From Candidatus Obscuribacterales bacterium (GTDB lineage: Bacteria; Cyanobacteriota; Vampirovibrionia; Obscuribacterales; Obscuribacteraceae), in NCBI GenBank assembly GCA_019752635.1, contig JAIELX010000082.1, forward strand, positions 1 through 55,732: 55,732 nucleotides of DNA. Reading direction: 5' to 3'. Under the pieces are notes generated by a model that saw only the letters and a program-made list of their open reading frames with translations, was not told the origin of the DNA and did no database searches. Shown here piece after piece: positions 26,757 through 35,364 of the stretch (positions within the stretch are counted from its first letter, which is position 1; each line of letters starts with the position of its first letter). The position numbers were made by a program, and so were the translations under genes.

Positions 26757-27607
26757 TGGAATATGGTGACCGGGTACGAAAGTACCTGGTAGATGTCCGT
26801 GTTGGGAAGGTCGTGGTAGACCTCTGACGTGCCTGCCGCCTCTTCCATGACGACTGCTTCGTTCAAACGGGGAAGCATCGGTTCTAGTTTCTCGGCGTCC
26901 TTAACTCTTCCCTGTTGGCGTAGAAAGTTTGCATAGTCCTGCAAGCAGGACGCGTGCCTTGCCGGGCGCCCACGACGACTCTCAAAAGTGAGCAGTGCTT
27001 GCTTGTAGCAGCCTTCTGCGTCGGCATTCCGTCCCTCCATCTGATATGCCTGAGCCATAAGGTAGACGAATTCTTCGAACGGACCGATGGTCGCCGGCTC
27101 CAATATTGCGATCGCCTCCCGGAGAAGCGCTTTCGCTTCGTCCATGTGGTCGAGCTCGATTTCGATGATGGCGCACATCCGCATACTTTCCAAGGTTGCC
27201 GCGTCTGTCTTCAATACTGTGGCTCGTCGCACTGCTAATGCTCGCCGAGCTGATTCTCCGGCAGAGTCGAATCGATCCATTGCAATATAGAGATGTGCGA
27301 GGTGATCCAGAATTGGCGCTACGCAGCTATGACTCGCGTACGTTGCTGATTCAGCCGTTTCGAGAGCCTCTTTGTAATACTGTTCTGCTTCGGGATGTTT
27401 CCCGTTCCAGAAGGCAATGGTGCCAAGTTCATCCAGTATTTGATAGAGGTGTTTGGCGTCCTCGCTTTCCAGTTGCTTGCAGATCACAAGGGCTTCATTC
27501 ATAAGCCCTTCGGCCGCTACATTCTGACGCCCTTTCCTCAGTTCTTTGGCTATACCGATTAGGTGATCCATTTTTGTCAGGGCTTCTGAGTTTTCGAATG
27601 TCGACAT
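26753..27607 (-). CDS. Cytoplasmic tetratricopeptide-repeat protein
   Basis: 284 residues, almost entirely TPR/Kinesin-light-chain-like repeats: AAEGLMNEALVICKQLES, HPEAEQYYKEALETAES, AGESARRALAVRRAT, DEAKALLREAIAILEP, DAEGCYKQALLTFESR. The ~42-residue period and the long helices match bacterial KLC-type TPRs that mediate protein contacts. No signal peptide. ATG 27607 has GGGAGAAG six nt upstream. Its stop codon TAG overlaps, base for base, the opposite-strand stop of the HEAT-like gene (CTAG at 26753-26756). Function unknown. Confidence 0.85.
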   Translation of the reverse strand: MSTFENSEALTKMDHLIGIAKELRKGRQNVAAEGLMNEALVICKQLESEDAKHLYQILDELGTIAFWNGKHPEAEQYYKEALETAESATYASHSCVAPILDHLAHLYIAMDRFDSAGESARRALAVRRATVLKTDAATLESMRMCAIIEIELDHMDEAKALLREAIAILEPATIGPFEEFVYLMAQAYQMEGRNADAEGCYKQALLTFESRRGRPARHASCLQDYANFLRQQGRVKDAEKLEPMLPRLNEAVVMEEAAGTSEVYHDLPNTDIYQVLSYPVTIFH

Positions 27608-27733
27608 AGTCTTCTCCCGGAAATAGGATTGACGGCTCTATGGCTGCTATGTGGCTAGAATGGACGACAATCGACTTGTAGCTCATGTTCCCCTAATCCG
27701 ATAGCGGAACGGGGTGTGTACATCGAAACTCTG

Positions 27734-28225
27734 TTAAACGCGTGAGCAGTTCCATGAGATCATTACGCCATCATGAAATGGTGCAATACCGTGAAACATT
27801 ACATCGCTGTCGTCGAAAATCATATCCAGCCAGTGGCGGTCGCTTTCCCAGAAGTTCACTTCCGGAAAACTCGCCAGCGGAACCCACTGCAATACACCCT
27901 CATGATTGCCGGAGTGTATTGATCCGGTCCATGAATCAATGCGGAAAACAAATCCGAACCAATCTTCGCCATCTTTTCCGAAACCCGGCCAGTTTATGGT
28001 GCCCCTCAATTTGAGATCGAGCGCCTCGATTCCGGCTTCTTCTTGAATTTCACGTTTCATTCCTGAAATTATGTCTTCGTTTTTATCAAGCTTCCCGCCA
28101 AGCCCGTTGAACTTGCCAAAATGTATATCATCAGGACGTTTGTTCCTGTGCATTAGCAGGACTTTCGTTTTGTCCGCCGACATCACATAGCCGAGTGTTG
28201 CAAGAATGGGACAGTAGTTTGGCAA
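27734..28225 (-). CDS. Nudix hydrolase, MutT/MTH1-like
   Basis: 163 residues. The complete Nudix box G-x5-E-x7-REUxEExGU lies at residues 44-66 (G44, E50, R58, E59, E62, E63), giving the metal-binding site for diphosphate hydrolysis. The N-terminal ATLGYVM...KVLLMHRNKRPDD and the later W-x-FGFVFR strand resemble 8-oxo-dGTP-cleaning MTH1/MutT enzymes, so nucleotide-pool sanitation is the likely role. The start is probably TTG 28225, as the first strand of the fold begins at once; no strong ribosome site is present, but it lies 7 nt after the globin stop, which allows re-initiation. It is co-transcribed with the truncated haemoglobin. Confidence 0.85.
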   Translation of the reverse strand: MPNYCPILATLGYVMSADKTKVLLMHRNKRPDDIHFGKFNGLGGKLDKNEDIISGMKREIQEEAGIEALDLKLRGTINWPGFGKDGEDWFGFVFRIDSWTGSIHSGNHEGVLQWVPLASFPEVNFWESDRHWLDMIFDDSDVMFHGIAPFHDGVMISWNCSRV

Positions 28226-28232
28226 GGTGACG

Positions 28233-28625
28233 TTAGTCCGGTGTATTAATCATGAAAGTCGAAAAATTGTCGAAAAATTCTTGAAGTGTTGCTCTATGAG
28301 GGTGCAAAGCTGGCACCGCATCTAGTGCGGCTTCCATATTGCGCATCCACGCGTCGCGTTCCTTTGTCGTTATGCGAAAGGGCAGGTGGCGAGCGCGCAT
28401 GCGCGGATGACCACGTTCCTGACTATAGGTCCCGGGACCGCCTGTGCGCTGGATCATAAACAATGCCAGACTCCGTTTCGGCTCCGCCAGATCTTTCGGA
28501 TAAAGAGGTCGCAGCAAAGGGTCTGATTCAACTCCTTTATAAAACTCCTCAACGAGCTGGTAAAAGGCTTCGTCGCCGCCGACTGCGGGGTAGATATTGG
28601 ACACTGGATCGGGATCAATGTTCAT
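28233..28625 (-). CDS. Group II truncated haemoglobin (trHbO type)
   Basis: 130 residues, the usual size. The stretch RTGGPGTYSQERGHPRMRARH followed by LPF is diagnostic of group II; proximal haem ligand H80, B10 Tyr in EEFYKGV (Y29) and G8 Trp W93 (RDAWM) are all there. Such globins bind O2 tightly and take part in NO or peroxide chemistry rather than O2 transport. Upstream of the Nudix gene in one transcript, it suggests an oxidative or nitrosative stress unit: one removes reactive species, the other damaged nucleotides (inference). ATG 28625; ribosome site weak. Confidence 0.93.
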   Translation of the reverse strand: MNIDPDPVSNIYPAVGGDEAFYQLVEEFYKGVESDPLLRPLYPKDLAEPKRSLALFMIQRTGGPGTYSQERGHPRMRARHLPFRITTKERDAWMRNMEAALDAVPALHPHRATLQEFFDNFSTFMINTPD

Positions 28626-28941
28626 AATAATCGCTCTGTGAAATCCTGACTATTGTACGAAGTCCTGACCGTTATTTCATTCGTTGCAAAGAATGGCAAA
28701 TACAGATGACTCAATCTCACAAAACTACACCGCCGGTCGTATCCGACAACGGCTTCACGGCAAGCGTTGTGGGAAGGTTAGCGCGATGTTATCTGCTTGC
28801 CAAAAAGTCCGGGAACTTTCAAATAAGCACGGACGACAACAGGTTCACTCTCGCGAGTTCGGCTCAGCCTCAAGGTTTTGTTAACCATTCACAGCCTAAA
28901 TCTTGCAAGCTGATCGTTGGAGCATTGAAAGGAGTAATCCA
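28626..28941. other. 316-bp region upstream of the small membrane peptides
   Basis: It presumably carries divergent promoters for the globin transcript and for the peptide cluster. Plus-strand open frames cross it (from 28684 and 28706) but have no ribosome site and unconvincing composition; I do not call them. The AAAGGAG at about 28928-28934 is the ribosome site of the 57-residue peptide. Confidence 0.35.
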
Positions 28942-29115
28942 ATGTTTTTCGTTTCATTGTTGCTATTCACCGGAGTCTGCCTCTGGTTGCGGCAGCGCTA
29001 CGTGGTTCCTTCGCAAGCCGCTCCTGTACGAGTATGGAGCCGTCCGGCATACCGCGAAGAAACTCTCATCGGAGAACGAGAAGCACGCGGCGCTGTCACT
29101 TATATGATTCGCTGA
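28942..29115 (+). CDS. 57-residue single-pass membrane peptide (MF-type, 1 of 3)
   Basis: The sequence opens MFFVSLLLFTGVCLWL, a single membrane segment, then a basic cytoplasmic-type tail (RQRYVVPSQAAPVRVW..., EREARGAVTYMIR). AAGGAG eight nt upstream of ATG 28942 is one of the best ribosome sites in the window, which argues that this short frame is real and that the longer overlapping frame starting at 28706 is not. It is followed 19 nt later by another peptide of the same style. No family recognised. Confidence 0.6.
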   Translation: MFFVSLLLFTGVCLWLRQRYVVPSQAAPVRVWSRPAYREETLIGEREARGAVTYMIR

Positions 29116-29134
29116 TTAGAAAGGATTTGATGCT

Positions 29135-29236
29135 ATGTTTCTTCTTGTGCTCGCGGTTCTTGAGATCGCGGTATGGACCGTTGCGCTTAGAGTCGCAGGC
29201 GCTCCCGGGCAGTCGGAAAATCACGAGATTTTCTGA
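29135..29236 (+). CDS. 33-residue single-pass membrane peptide (MF-type, 2 of 3)
   Basis: ATG TTT CTT... encodes MFLLVLAVLEIAVWTVALRV and a short polar tail ending ENHEIF. AAAGGA lies about 11 nt upstream. The stop codon lies inside the hairpin 29210-29239, so the hairpin overlaps the peptide's last codons. It resembles its neighbours in the MF start, one hydrophobic helix with an embedded acidic residue (LEIAV), and short tail. Too short for ordinary gene finders. Confidence 0.5.
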   Translation: MFLLVLAVLEIAVWTVALRVAGAPGQSENHEIF

Positions 29237-29239
29237 CTG
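29210..29239 (+). repeat. Hairpin, dispersed family member, at the peptide-2 stop
   Basis: Arms 29210-29222 and 29227-29239 pair over 13 positions with one G-T wobble, around the loop ACGA. Eleven bases of the left arm (GTCGGAAAATC) are identical to the hairpin at 126-136. No T tract follows. It could attenuate, protect the upstream mRNA from 3' decay, or be a mobile REP-like element. Confidence 0.55.
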
Positions 29240-29540
29240 AGCAATAGACCGGGTTCGGAAGCCGGTTGTGCCAGACGGTCAAAAACTGGAAGCCCGCACA
29301 TAAGGCGCCATGTAAAGCTGACGGATCTCAGTAGCTGATTACTGGTGCGTGCGTGCGGCACTTTGACGACAAGTCTCTGTTTAGGAGCGTTTCACAGAGA
29401 AACGCTCCGACGCAGGCAGAGTTGCGACCGTGTCTTTTCTCGAGACCATTCTGGAGCGGCGGCGCTTCGTGCCCGTGTCATTGCTCCCATTGTTCCATTT
29501 CTTTCAGGCCAAGAACTTCGCCTGCGGGCAGGTGATTTTT
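29237..29540. other. 304-bp gap between membrane peptides 2 and 3
   Basis: Contains a perfect 10-bp hairpin (29384-29393 GGAGCGTTTC with 29399-29408, loop ACAGA) and, just before peptide 3, a small hairpin CCTGC-GG-GCAGG (29521-29532) followed by TGATTTTT whose right arm carries the AGGTGA ribosome site of peptide 3. The latter could hide that site. No protein-coding frame is convincing here. Confidence 0.45.
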
Positions 29541-29624
29541 ATGTTTTATTTTCTACTGATCGTCGCCGAGTGTGTGGTGTTGATGATTGCTTACGCCATT
29601 TGGCAGGCACCGGATCGCCGCTAA
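29541..29624 (+). CDS. 27-residue single-pass membrane peptide (MF-type, 3 of 3)
   Basis: MFYFLLIVAECVVLMIAYAI followed by WQAPDRR: one membrane helix with an embedded Glu (VAECV), like peptide 2 (LEIAV), and a short basic end. AGGTGA precedes ATG 29541 by about 5 nt, within a small hairpin. An in-frame upstream ATG (29430) would give 64 residues but lacks a ribosome site. The three peptides share start, size class and topology and lie in one direction, suggesting a related set. Function unknown; regulatory subunits of a membrane complex are one option. Confidence 0.5.
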   Translation: MFYFLLIVAECVVLMIAYAIWQAPDRR

Positions 29625-29630
29625 TAGTGA

Positions 29631-32600
29631 CTAATGATAGCCTTCGAGCACAACGCTTGTGCGAGGCTGGATTGTGATGGTGTCAGCTACGGGGATGGCG
29701 TTTGCAGGCTTCACAATGTCATGTGGGGACTTGAGTCCTGTATTCACGAGCTGCCGCCAATTTCCAAGCGGCAGCTTGACAGTCAGCGGCTCCCAATATG
29801 CGTTCATAGCGGTGTACAGCGGAGGTTTTCCTCCCTGCGCCCCGTACTCCCACGCAAGGAATCTTGAGTGCGCTCCAAAATCAGGACGGGCCGGCGCGGT
29901 GCCGTGCCAGGTGAGCTTGCTGAGATCTGTTGCCCCAATCTGTTGTCGCTGACGCAGTTCAATCATCAATTGGGTGAAACGGTGCATATCCATGTTCTGC
30001 GGTAGGTTTCTCCAGTCGAAATTGTTCAACTCTCCGACCGGCCAGGTGTTATTGTTGCCGGATTGAGATCGGCGGACCTCATCACCGTACAGGAGCATAG
30101 GCACGCCGCGTGACATAAATAGCAGCGTAACCAGATTCTTTGTTTGTTGATCGCGCAGTTGTTCGATAAAGGCTTTCTGCTCAACAGTCAGGTTTGCATG
30201 CTCAAGGGACCCTTCATGACCGCAGTTCCAGCTGAAGTTGTCGTTGGAACCGTCTTTCCCGTTCTCGCCATTGCGGGCATTGTGTTTTTCATTGTAGGAG
30301 ACGAGATCTCGCATGGTGAAACCATCATGCGCAGTGATAAAGTTTACGGAGTAGCGTCCCTTTGAAGGATCGAACCAACCCGGTGAACCCGCTATGCGGT
30401 CTGCAAGGGCACCGACTTGTCCCGGATCACCTTTGACGAACTGGCGACCGATGTCTCTGAAGCTTCCGTTCCACTCGCCCCAGCGTTGGTCTGAGAATTG
30501 ACCCAGTCGGTAGTTTGCGGGGCTCCACGCTTCTGCGATCAGCTTCACGTCCTGAAGAACCGGATCGCTTTGAATAGCTTCGATGATAGGAGTCTTCGGT
30601 TTCTCTGCACCGTTCACATCAAAGTTGAAGATCGAGGCAAGGTCGAATCGAAATCCGTCGACGTGCATTTCTGTTTTCCAATAGCGTAAGGTGTCTAGAA
30701 TCATTCTTTGCACTATGGGATGGTTGCAGTTCATCGTATTGCCGCAACCCGTGTAGTTGACATAAAGGTCTGGTTTATTCGGCACCAACAAGTAATAGAC
30801 GTTGTTGTCCAGACCCTTAAAGCTCACAGTCGGTCCGAACTGATCGCCTTCGCGTGTGTGGTTGAACACAATGTCCAGATACACTTCTATGTTGGCCTTG
30901 TGAAACTCGCGAACAAGAGTTTTGAACTCGTTGATTTGCTGGCCGCGTGTGCCATCATGGGCGAGTCTCGATTCCGGTGCCTGATATGCAACAGTGTTAT
31001 AACCCCAGTCGTTGCCTAGAGGCTTCCCTGTTTCCGGGTCCATGTGCGGCCAATCAGCTTTGTCGAATTCCATAATCGGCAGCAGCTCTACTGCCGTTAC
31101 TCCCAACTCTTTCAGATAGGGAATTTTTTCAATCATGCCCCTGAATGTTCCTTGCAGCGCCGGAGCCATTCCTTGGGCTTCGGCGGTGAAGGCGCGCAAG
31201 TTCATTTCATATATGATGCTTCCCTCAATGGGATGTGCGGGAGCCTTGTCACCCTGCCAGTCGAACTCGCCTAACTTCACTGCAACAGTTTTCGGCATGT
31301 CTCCAACGTTGTCCACCGAGGATGGAATTCTGTGACGATCGCAGTCGGCCGAATTTGTGTTGTCGTAGCCCAGCGCATGCTTGTCTTCATAGTGAAGGTT
31401 GGTATCGCCTGTGACCGCTTTACTGTAAGGATCGATGATTGCTTTCGTCCCGTTGAAACGAGTCCCATCGACCGCAGGCTGGTAGGGGCCGTGCGCACGG
31501 TAGAGGTAAAGAGAACCGTCCGGCAGTTCAGGGACAAAGCGGTGCCAGATGTCTCCGCTTCTATACATCGGAAGTACCTGACTCGGTTCCTTGGCGTGAA
31601 CGTCGGAGAACAAAAGCAAATCGATTTGGGTCGCACCTTTGGATGTTATTGCGAAGTTGATCCCTTCCGCTGAAACTGTTGCTCCCAGTGGCTCGGTAAC
31701 ACCAAGTGTTGCGCGATCCAGCGGAAGAAGTTTTCCGTGTGTGCCTTCAGCGGGCGTAGCCGGATTGTCGGTGACCGGCTTCTCCCATGTTTTACCGGCA
31801 GCGTCCGCAGAGGTAGTAGAAGACTTTGCCTCGTTCACGTGCGTCGCCGCACTGTCTCCTGCGATAACTAGATTCGGTAGCTTCGCTCCGTCACCGGCTA
31901 TTGCCGAGTCCTGAACAATTGGAGTGTCGGAGCGTACGTGGCGTTTTTCCGGTGCCTCTGTTGCACTCACGTGGATAGTGGGTTCGATTGCTTTGCAAAT
32001 ACCTTTGTGCACCAGGGGTAGTGCAACGTTCAGAAAACCGCCGGATGCCAAAGAATCCCAGTATTGTTGTCTGGTGATTTTGTTCTCTTGTCCAGCTAAC
32101 CCCGACACAAAGTTGGCTGTGTCAAGTCCGGCCAATCCGCCGGCAGCTCCGACTCCGAATCGGCCGATTCCCGTAGTGCCCGCGCGCAGTAGCCCGTTCT
32201 CGATTCGACCGGGTCCGAGCTTTAACAACGCGTTCCCGGACTCGAATGTGGCGAATGCGGCCATGGAACCGGCTGCATTGCCCACGCGAGTCTCTCCGAG
32301 TCGCGGTGCCTTCGTAAAGTCGTAGATGCCTGCGCCGCAAACCATTGCGACACCATCGTTTGCAAGAACTCTTTCGACGAAGCCCGTCGCGCCGACACTT
32401 CCGCCGATGCGCTTAAACCCGTAACCCGTCGCCTTGCCTACTGCCAGATAAGGCAGAATCGCGCCGCCAACCTCGGAAAGTACCTGGACCATCCAGTCCC
32501 GGCTGCCCGTCTCAGCATGTTGAACGTGTGGCAACTCAACTGGAGCTTGCGCGAAAGTGTTGTAAACCTGCAGCACTCCGCTGCCGTTCACCATGGGCTT

Positions 32601-32678
32601 CCAAACGTTGTCGATTGCCCAGTCAGCCGTAGTTTCGGTACGCAGCAAGTCGCGCGTATCCGTGAGTCTGTCGCCCAA
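29631..32678 (-). CDS. GlgX-like GH13 debranching enzyme with a private ~320-residue N-terminus
   Basis: 1015 residues against ~700 for GlgX. The C-terminal ~690 residues hold a CBM48-like early domain (PLGATVSAEGINFAITSK) and a GH13 barrel with all four signature regions: VYLDIVFNHT, DGFRFDLAS (nucleophile Asp), LIAEAW (acid/base Glu) and ITAHDGFT. It should cut alpha-1,6 branches of glycogen-like glucan. The first ~320 residues are unlike any GlgX: Gly/Ala-rich hydrophobic helices (VGGAILPYLAVGKATGYGFK, GVGAAGGLAGLDTANF), then a Thr/Ala-rich linker; they may anchor the enzyme or embed in a membrane or coat. TTG 32678 is set by GGGGAG six nt upstream. Divergent from a second debranching enzyme. 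Confidence 0.88.
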   Translation of the reverse strand: MGDRLTDTRDLLRTETTADWAIDNVWKPMVNGSGVLQVYNTFAQAPVELPHVQHAETGSRDWMVQVLSEVGGAILPYLAVGKATGYGFKRIGGSVGATGFVERVLANDGVAMVCGAGIYDFTKAPRLGETRVGNAAGSMAAFATFESGNALLKLGPGRIENGLLRAGTTGIGRFGVGAAGGLAGLDTANFVSGLAGQENKITRQQYWDSLASGGFLNVALPLVHKGICKAIEPTIHVSATEAPEKRHVRSDTPIVQDSAIAGDGAKLPNLVIAGDSAATHVNEAKSSTTSADAAGKTWEKPVTDNPATPAEGTHGKLLPLDRATLGVTEPLGATVSAEGINFAITSKGATQIDLLLFSDVHAKEPSQVLPMYRSGDIWHRFVPELPDGSLYLYRAHGPYQPAVDGTRFNGTKAIIDPYSKAVTGDTNLHYEDKHALGYDNTNSADCDRHRIPSSVDNVGDMPKTVAVKLGEFDWQGDKAPAHPIEGSIIYEMNLRAFTAEAQGMAPALQGTFRGMIEKIPYLKELGVTAVELLPIMEFDKADWPHMDPETGKPLGNDWGYNTVAYQAPESRLAHDGTRGQQINEFKTLVREFHKANIEVYLDIVFNHTREGDQFGPTVSFKGLDNNVYYLLVPNKPDLYVNYTGCGNTMNCNHPIVQRMILDTLRYWKTEMHVDGFRFDLASIFNFDVNGAEKPKTPIIEAIQSDPVLQDVKLIAEAWSPANYRLGQFSDQRWGEWNGSFRDIGRQFVKGDPGQVGALADRIAGSPGWFDPSKGRYSVNFITAHDGFTMRDLVSYNEKHNARNGENGKDGSNDNFSWNCGHEGSLEHANLTVEQKAFIEQLRDQQTKNLVTLLFMSRGVPMLLYGDEVRRSQSGNNNTWPVGELNNFDWRNLPQNMDMHRFTQLMIELRQRQQIGATDLSKLTWHGTAPARPDFGAHSRFLAWEYGAQGGKPPLYTAMNAYWEPLTVKLPLGNWRQLVNTGLKSPHDIVKPANAIPVADTITIQPRTSVVLEGYH

Positions 32679-32854
32679 GACAAACTCCCCCTGCTCAATT
32701 TTCCCCTACCCTGAACCTATGATCTAGGTCTTCAAGATTGTTAACTAAAGTGGTCCTGTGAAAAATGGGGAGAATACGAGCCAGTTGCTCCGAATCAACG
32801 GGGGGAGCAGCGACCTGATAAGCTATTAGCTCTCTTTCGGATTTTGCTGCTTCT

Positions 32855-35008
32855 ATGAAAATTCTTCCTGGCAAACCCTATCCGCTCGGTGCGACCTGGG
32901 ATGGTCTTGGTGTCAATTTCGCGATTTTTTCAGAAAATGCCACCAGGGTCGAATTGTGCTTGTTCGATACTGCGGAATCAACGAAAGAATCGATGCGAAT
33001 AGAGCTGCCCGAGTACAACAATCAGGTCTGGCACGTCTATCTGAAGGATATTCGCCCGGGGCAATGTTATGGCTATCGAATGTACGGACCCTACGAGCCG
33101 GAGTTGGGGCTGCGATTCAACCCCAATAAACTCCTTGCCGACCCGTATGCTAAATCTATTGCGCGCGATCTCAAATGGAATCCGGCTTTGTTCGGGTACA
33201 CGATCGGACACAAGGAAAAAGATCTAAGTTTTGACGAACGTGACAGTGCACCGTATGCGCCACTATGCGCCGTTGTGGACGAGTCGTTTACTTGGGGTAA
33301 CGATACGCGTCCCAATACGCCGTGGCATCAGACGATTATATATGAAGCGCATGTTCGAGGCATGACCATAAAACATCCGGAAATTCCGGAACATATGCGC
33401 GGAACATATCCGGCCGTGGCGTCGGATCCGATTGTCAGACACTTGAAGAGCCTGGGTGTGACAGCCATTGAGCTAATGCCTATTCATCATCGTGTTGATA
33501 ACCAGAATTTAGTTGAAGCGGGACTTAACAACTACTGGGGGTATAACACCCTGTCTTTCTTCGCGCCGGACTTGCGCTATTCTCACTATAAAGGTGCTAC
33601 CGAAGCCGTTCGCGAGTTCAAGATGATGGTTCGCGGTCTGCATGCGGCAGGAATTGAGGTGATTTTGGATGTGGTTTACAACCACACCGCTGAAGGAAAT
33701 CACTTGGGACCGACTCTATCTTTTCGAGGAATAGACAATTCCGGCTACTACCGAGCAATGCTCGATAAGCCACGTTACTACATGGACTACACCGGTTGCG
33801 GCAACACGCTCAACATGATGCACCCGCGCGTGTTGCAGATGCTGATGGACAGTTTGCGCTACTGGGTTCAAGAGATGCACGTCGATGGCTTTCGTTTCGA
33901 TCTTGCCAGTGCACTTGCGCGGGAGCTGTTTGATGTTGATAAGCTCTCTGCGTTTTTCGACGTCATTCAACAAGATCCTGTAATCTCACAGGTCAAACTA
34001 ATCGCCGAGCCGTGGGACTTAGGTATGGGAGGCTATCAGGTCGGCAATTTTCCCGTGCTCTGGACTGAATGGAACGGCAAGTACCGCGACACCGTCCGCG
34101 AGTTCTGGCGAGGTGATTCCGGTCAAGTCGGACAGCTGGCAACGCGCCTGGCCGGCAGCAGCGACCTCTATGCCCACAATGGGCGCAGTCCGCACGCCAG
34201 TATCAATTTTTGTACGTGCCACGACGGATTTACCTTGAAGGATTTGGTGAGCTATAACAACAAGCACAATATAGCTAACCTGGAAGATAACCGCGATGGC
34301 GAAAGCCACAACAACAGCTGGAACTGCGGAGTGGAAGGTGTTACCGCTGATCCCGACGTGCTTGCAGTGCGCTTGCGGCAACGGCGTAATTTCATGGCAA
34401 CGCTAATGCTTTCGCTAGGTGTTCCGATGATTAGCGGTGGCGATGAAGTGGGACGAACGCAGATGGGTAACAACAATGCTTATTGCCAGGACAATGAGAT
34501 TAGTTGGACCGATTGGCATTTGAGCGAGACCGAACATGACTTCTTAAGCTTCGTACAGAGGCTGGCGGCAATTAGGAAAAGCCATCCGGTTCTGCAGCGA
34601 CGTAAGTTTTTCAAGACGCAGCCGGGCGCTGGTCGCGCCAAAGACATTCTTTGGTTGCGTGTAGACGCTAAAGAAATGGATGTGGATGATTGGAAGAGTA
34701 GCGAAATGCGCCAGTTGGCAGTGCTTTATGACTCTGCGCACACAGACGAGGTTGACGAGGACGGCAATCCTGTTGATGGTGGCACCCTATTGGCGCTGTT
34801 CAATGCATGGTGGAAGGATGTGACATTCTTGCTGCCACCACATGCCGGTGAGCGTTATGCCAAACTTCTGCCTACCGAGAACAAAACGTGGAAATTACTG
34901 CTCGAGACAACGGACTTGCTCGGACAAGGCTGCTGGGAGATTAACAGCGAGTTTAAACTGGCTGCGCGAAGTATGGCTCTTTTCGAGTTGACCGAAAAGG
35001 AACGCTGA
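32855..35008 (+). CDS. glgX: Glycogen debranching enzyme GlgX
   Basis: 717 residues, standard length. It opens with the classic KPYPLGATWDGLGVNFAIFSENAT, giving a CBM48 domain, then the GH13 barrel: VILDVVYNHT, DGFRFDLAS, LIAEPWD and CTCHDGFT contain the catalytic Asp, Glu and transition-state Asp. It hydrolyses alpha-1,6 linkages in phosphorylase-limited glycogen. ATG 32855 matches the family start exactly, yet no Shine-Dalgarno is visible upstream, so translation may rely on a leaderless or unstructured start. The 176-nt gap to the divergent long GH13 gene should hold both promoters. With GlgB at 36.8-38.7 kb, this marks a glycogen-storage locus. Confidence 0.95.
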   Translation: MKILPGKPYPLGATWDGLGVNFAIFSENATRVELCLFDTAESTKESMRIELPEYNNQVWHVYLKDIRPGQCYGYRMYGPYEPELGLRFNPNKLLADPYAKSIARDLKWNPALFGYTIGHKEKDLSFDERDSAPYAPLCAVVDESFTWGNDTRPNTPWHQTIIYEAHVRGMTIKHPEIPEHMRGTYPAVASDPIVRHLKSLGVTAIELMPIHHRVDNQNLVEAGLNNYWGYNTLSFFAPDLRYSHYKGATEAVREFKMMVRGLHAAGIEVILDVVYNHTAEGNHLGPTLSFRGIDNSGYYRAMLDKPRYYMDYTGCGNTLNMMHPRVLQMLMDSLRYWVQEMHVDGFRFDLASALARELFDVDKLSAFFDVIQQDPVISQVKLIAEPWDLGMGGYQVGNFPVLWTEWNGKYRDTVREFWRGDSGQVGQLATRLAGSSDLYAHNGRSPHASINFCTCHDGFTLKDLVSYNNKHNIANLEDNRDGESHNNSWNCGVEGVTADPDVLAVRLRQRRNFMATLMLSLGVPMISGGDEVGRTQMGNNNAYCQDNEISWTDWHLSETEHDFLSFVQRLAAIRKSHPVLQRRKFFKTQPGAGRAKDILWLRVDAKEMDVDDWKSSEMRQLAVLYDSAHTDEVDEDGNPVDGGTLLALFNAWWKDVTFLLPPHAGERYAKLLPTENKTWKLLLETTDLLGQGCWEINSEFKLAARSMALFELTEKER

Positions 35009-35364
35009 CATCGAGACGATGCCCCTCAGGATTTCTTAATGGGTGCGATCTGTTCAGCGAAGGTGCGATTGCGTCATGGGCGTTGTCAGATTTTATTGTT
35101 CAGGCTTAGGTTCGTGGGTTTGACGTGAATCATTGGCGTGCATAATCCCATTGGCTCTAGCTTCTCGGCCGTACCAGGGGACCCCGGTTAACCGTTAACT
35201 GCGATCGCAAGCTGCGTCCGTGCTTGCCTGATTTTTAGCTGAAATGTTTTTGTCGGGACTCAGCTCCGTTTATTTCATTGTTGATGAAGGATGAATGCTC
35301 AAGGTTGTTAAACAAAAATTTGCAACAACCATAACCTGCGGTTGATTGGAGCGAGGATTTCATA
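35009..35364. other. 356-bp intergenic region with a palindrome cluster
   Basis: No gene is seen. Four palindromes lie almost end to end: GGGGACCCC (35177-35185), CGGTTAACCG (35185-35194), GTTAAC (35194-35199) and the HIP1 octamer GCGATCGC (35201-35208). A pair of GGTGCGAT repeats, 24 nt apart, lies near 35041-35072. A GAGCGAGG ribosome site precedes the membrane protein at 35365. Promoter position is unclear. Confidence 0.4.

Noticed and set aside
28706..29107. 133-codon plus-strand frame
   Set aside because: No ribosome site, mixed low-quality composition, and it overlaps the better-supported 57-residue peptide in another frame.
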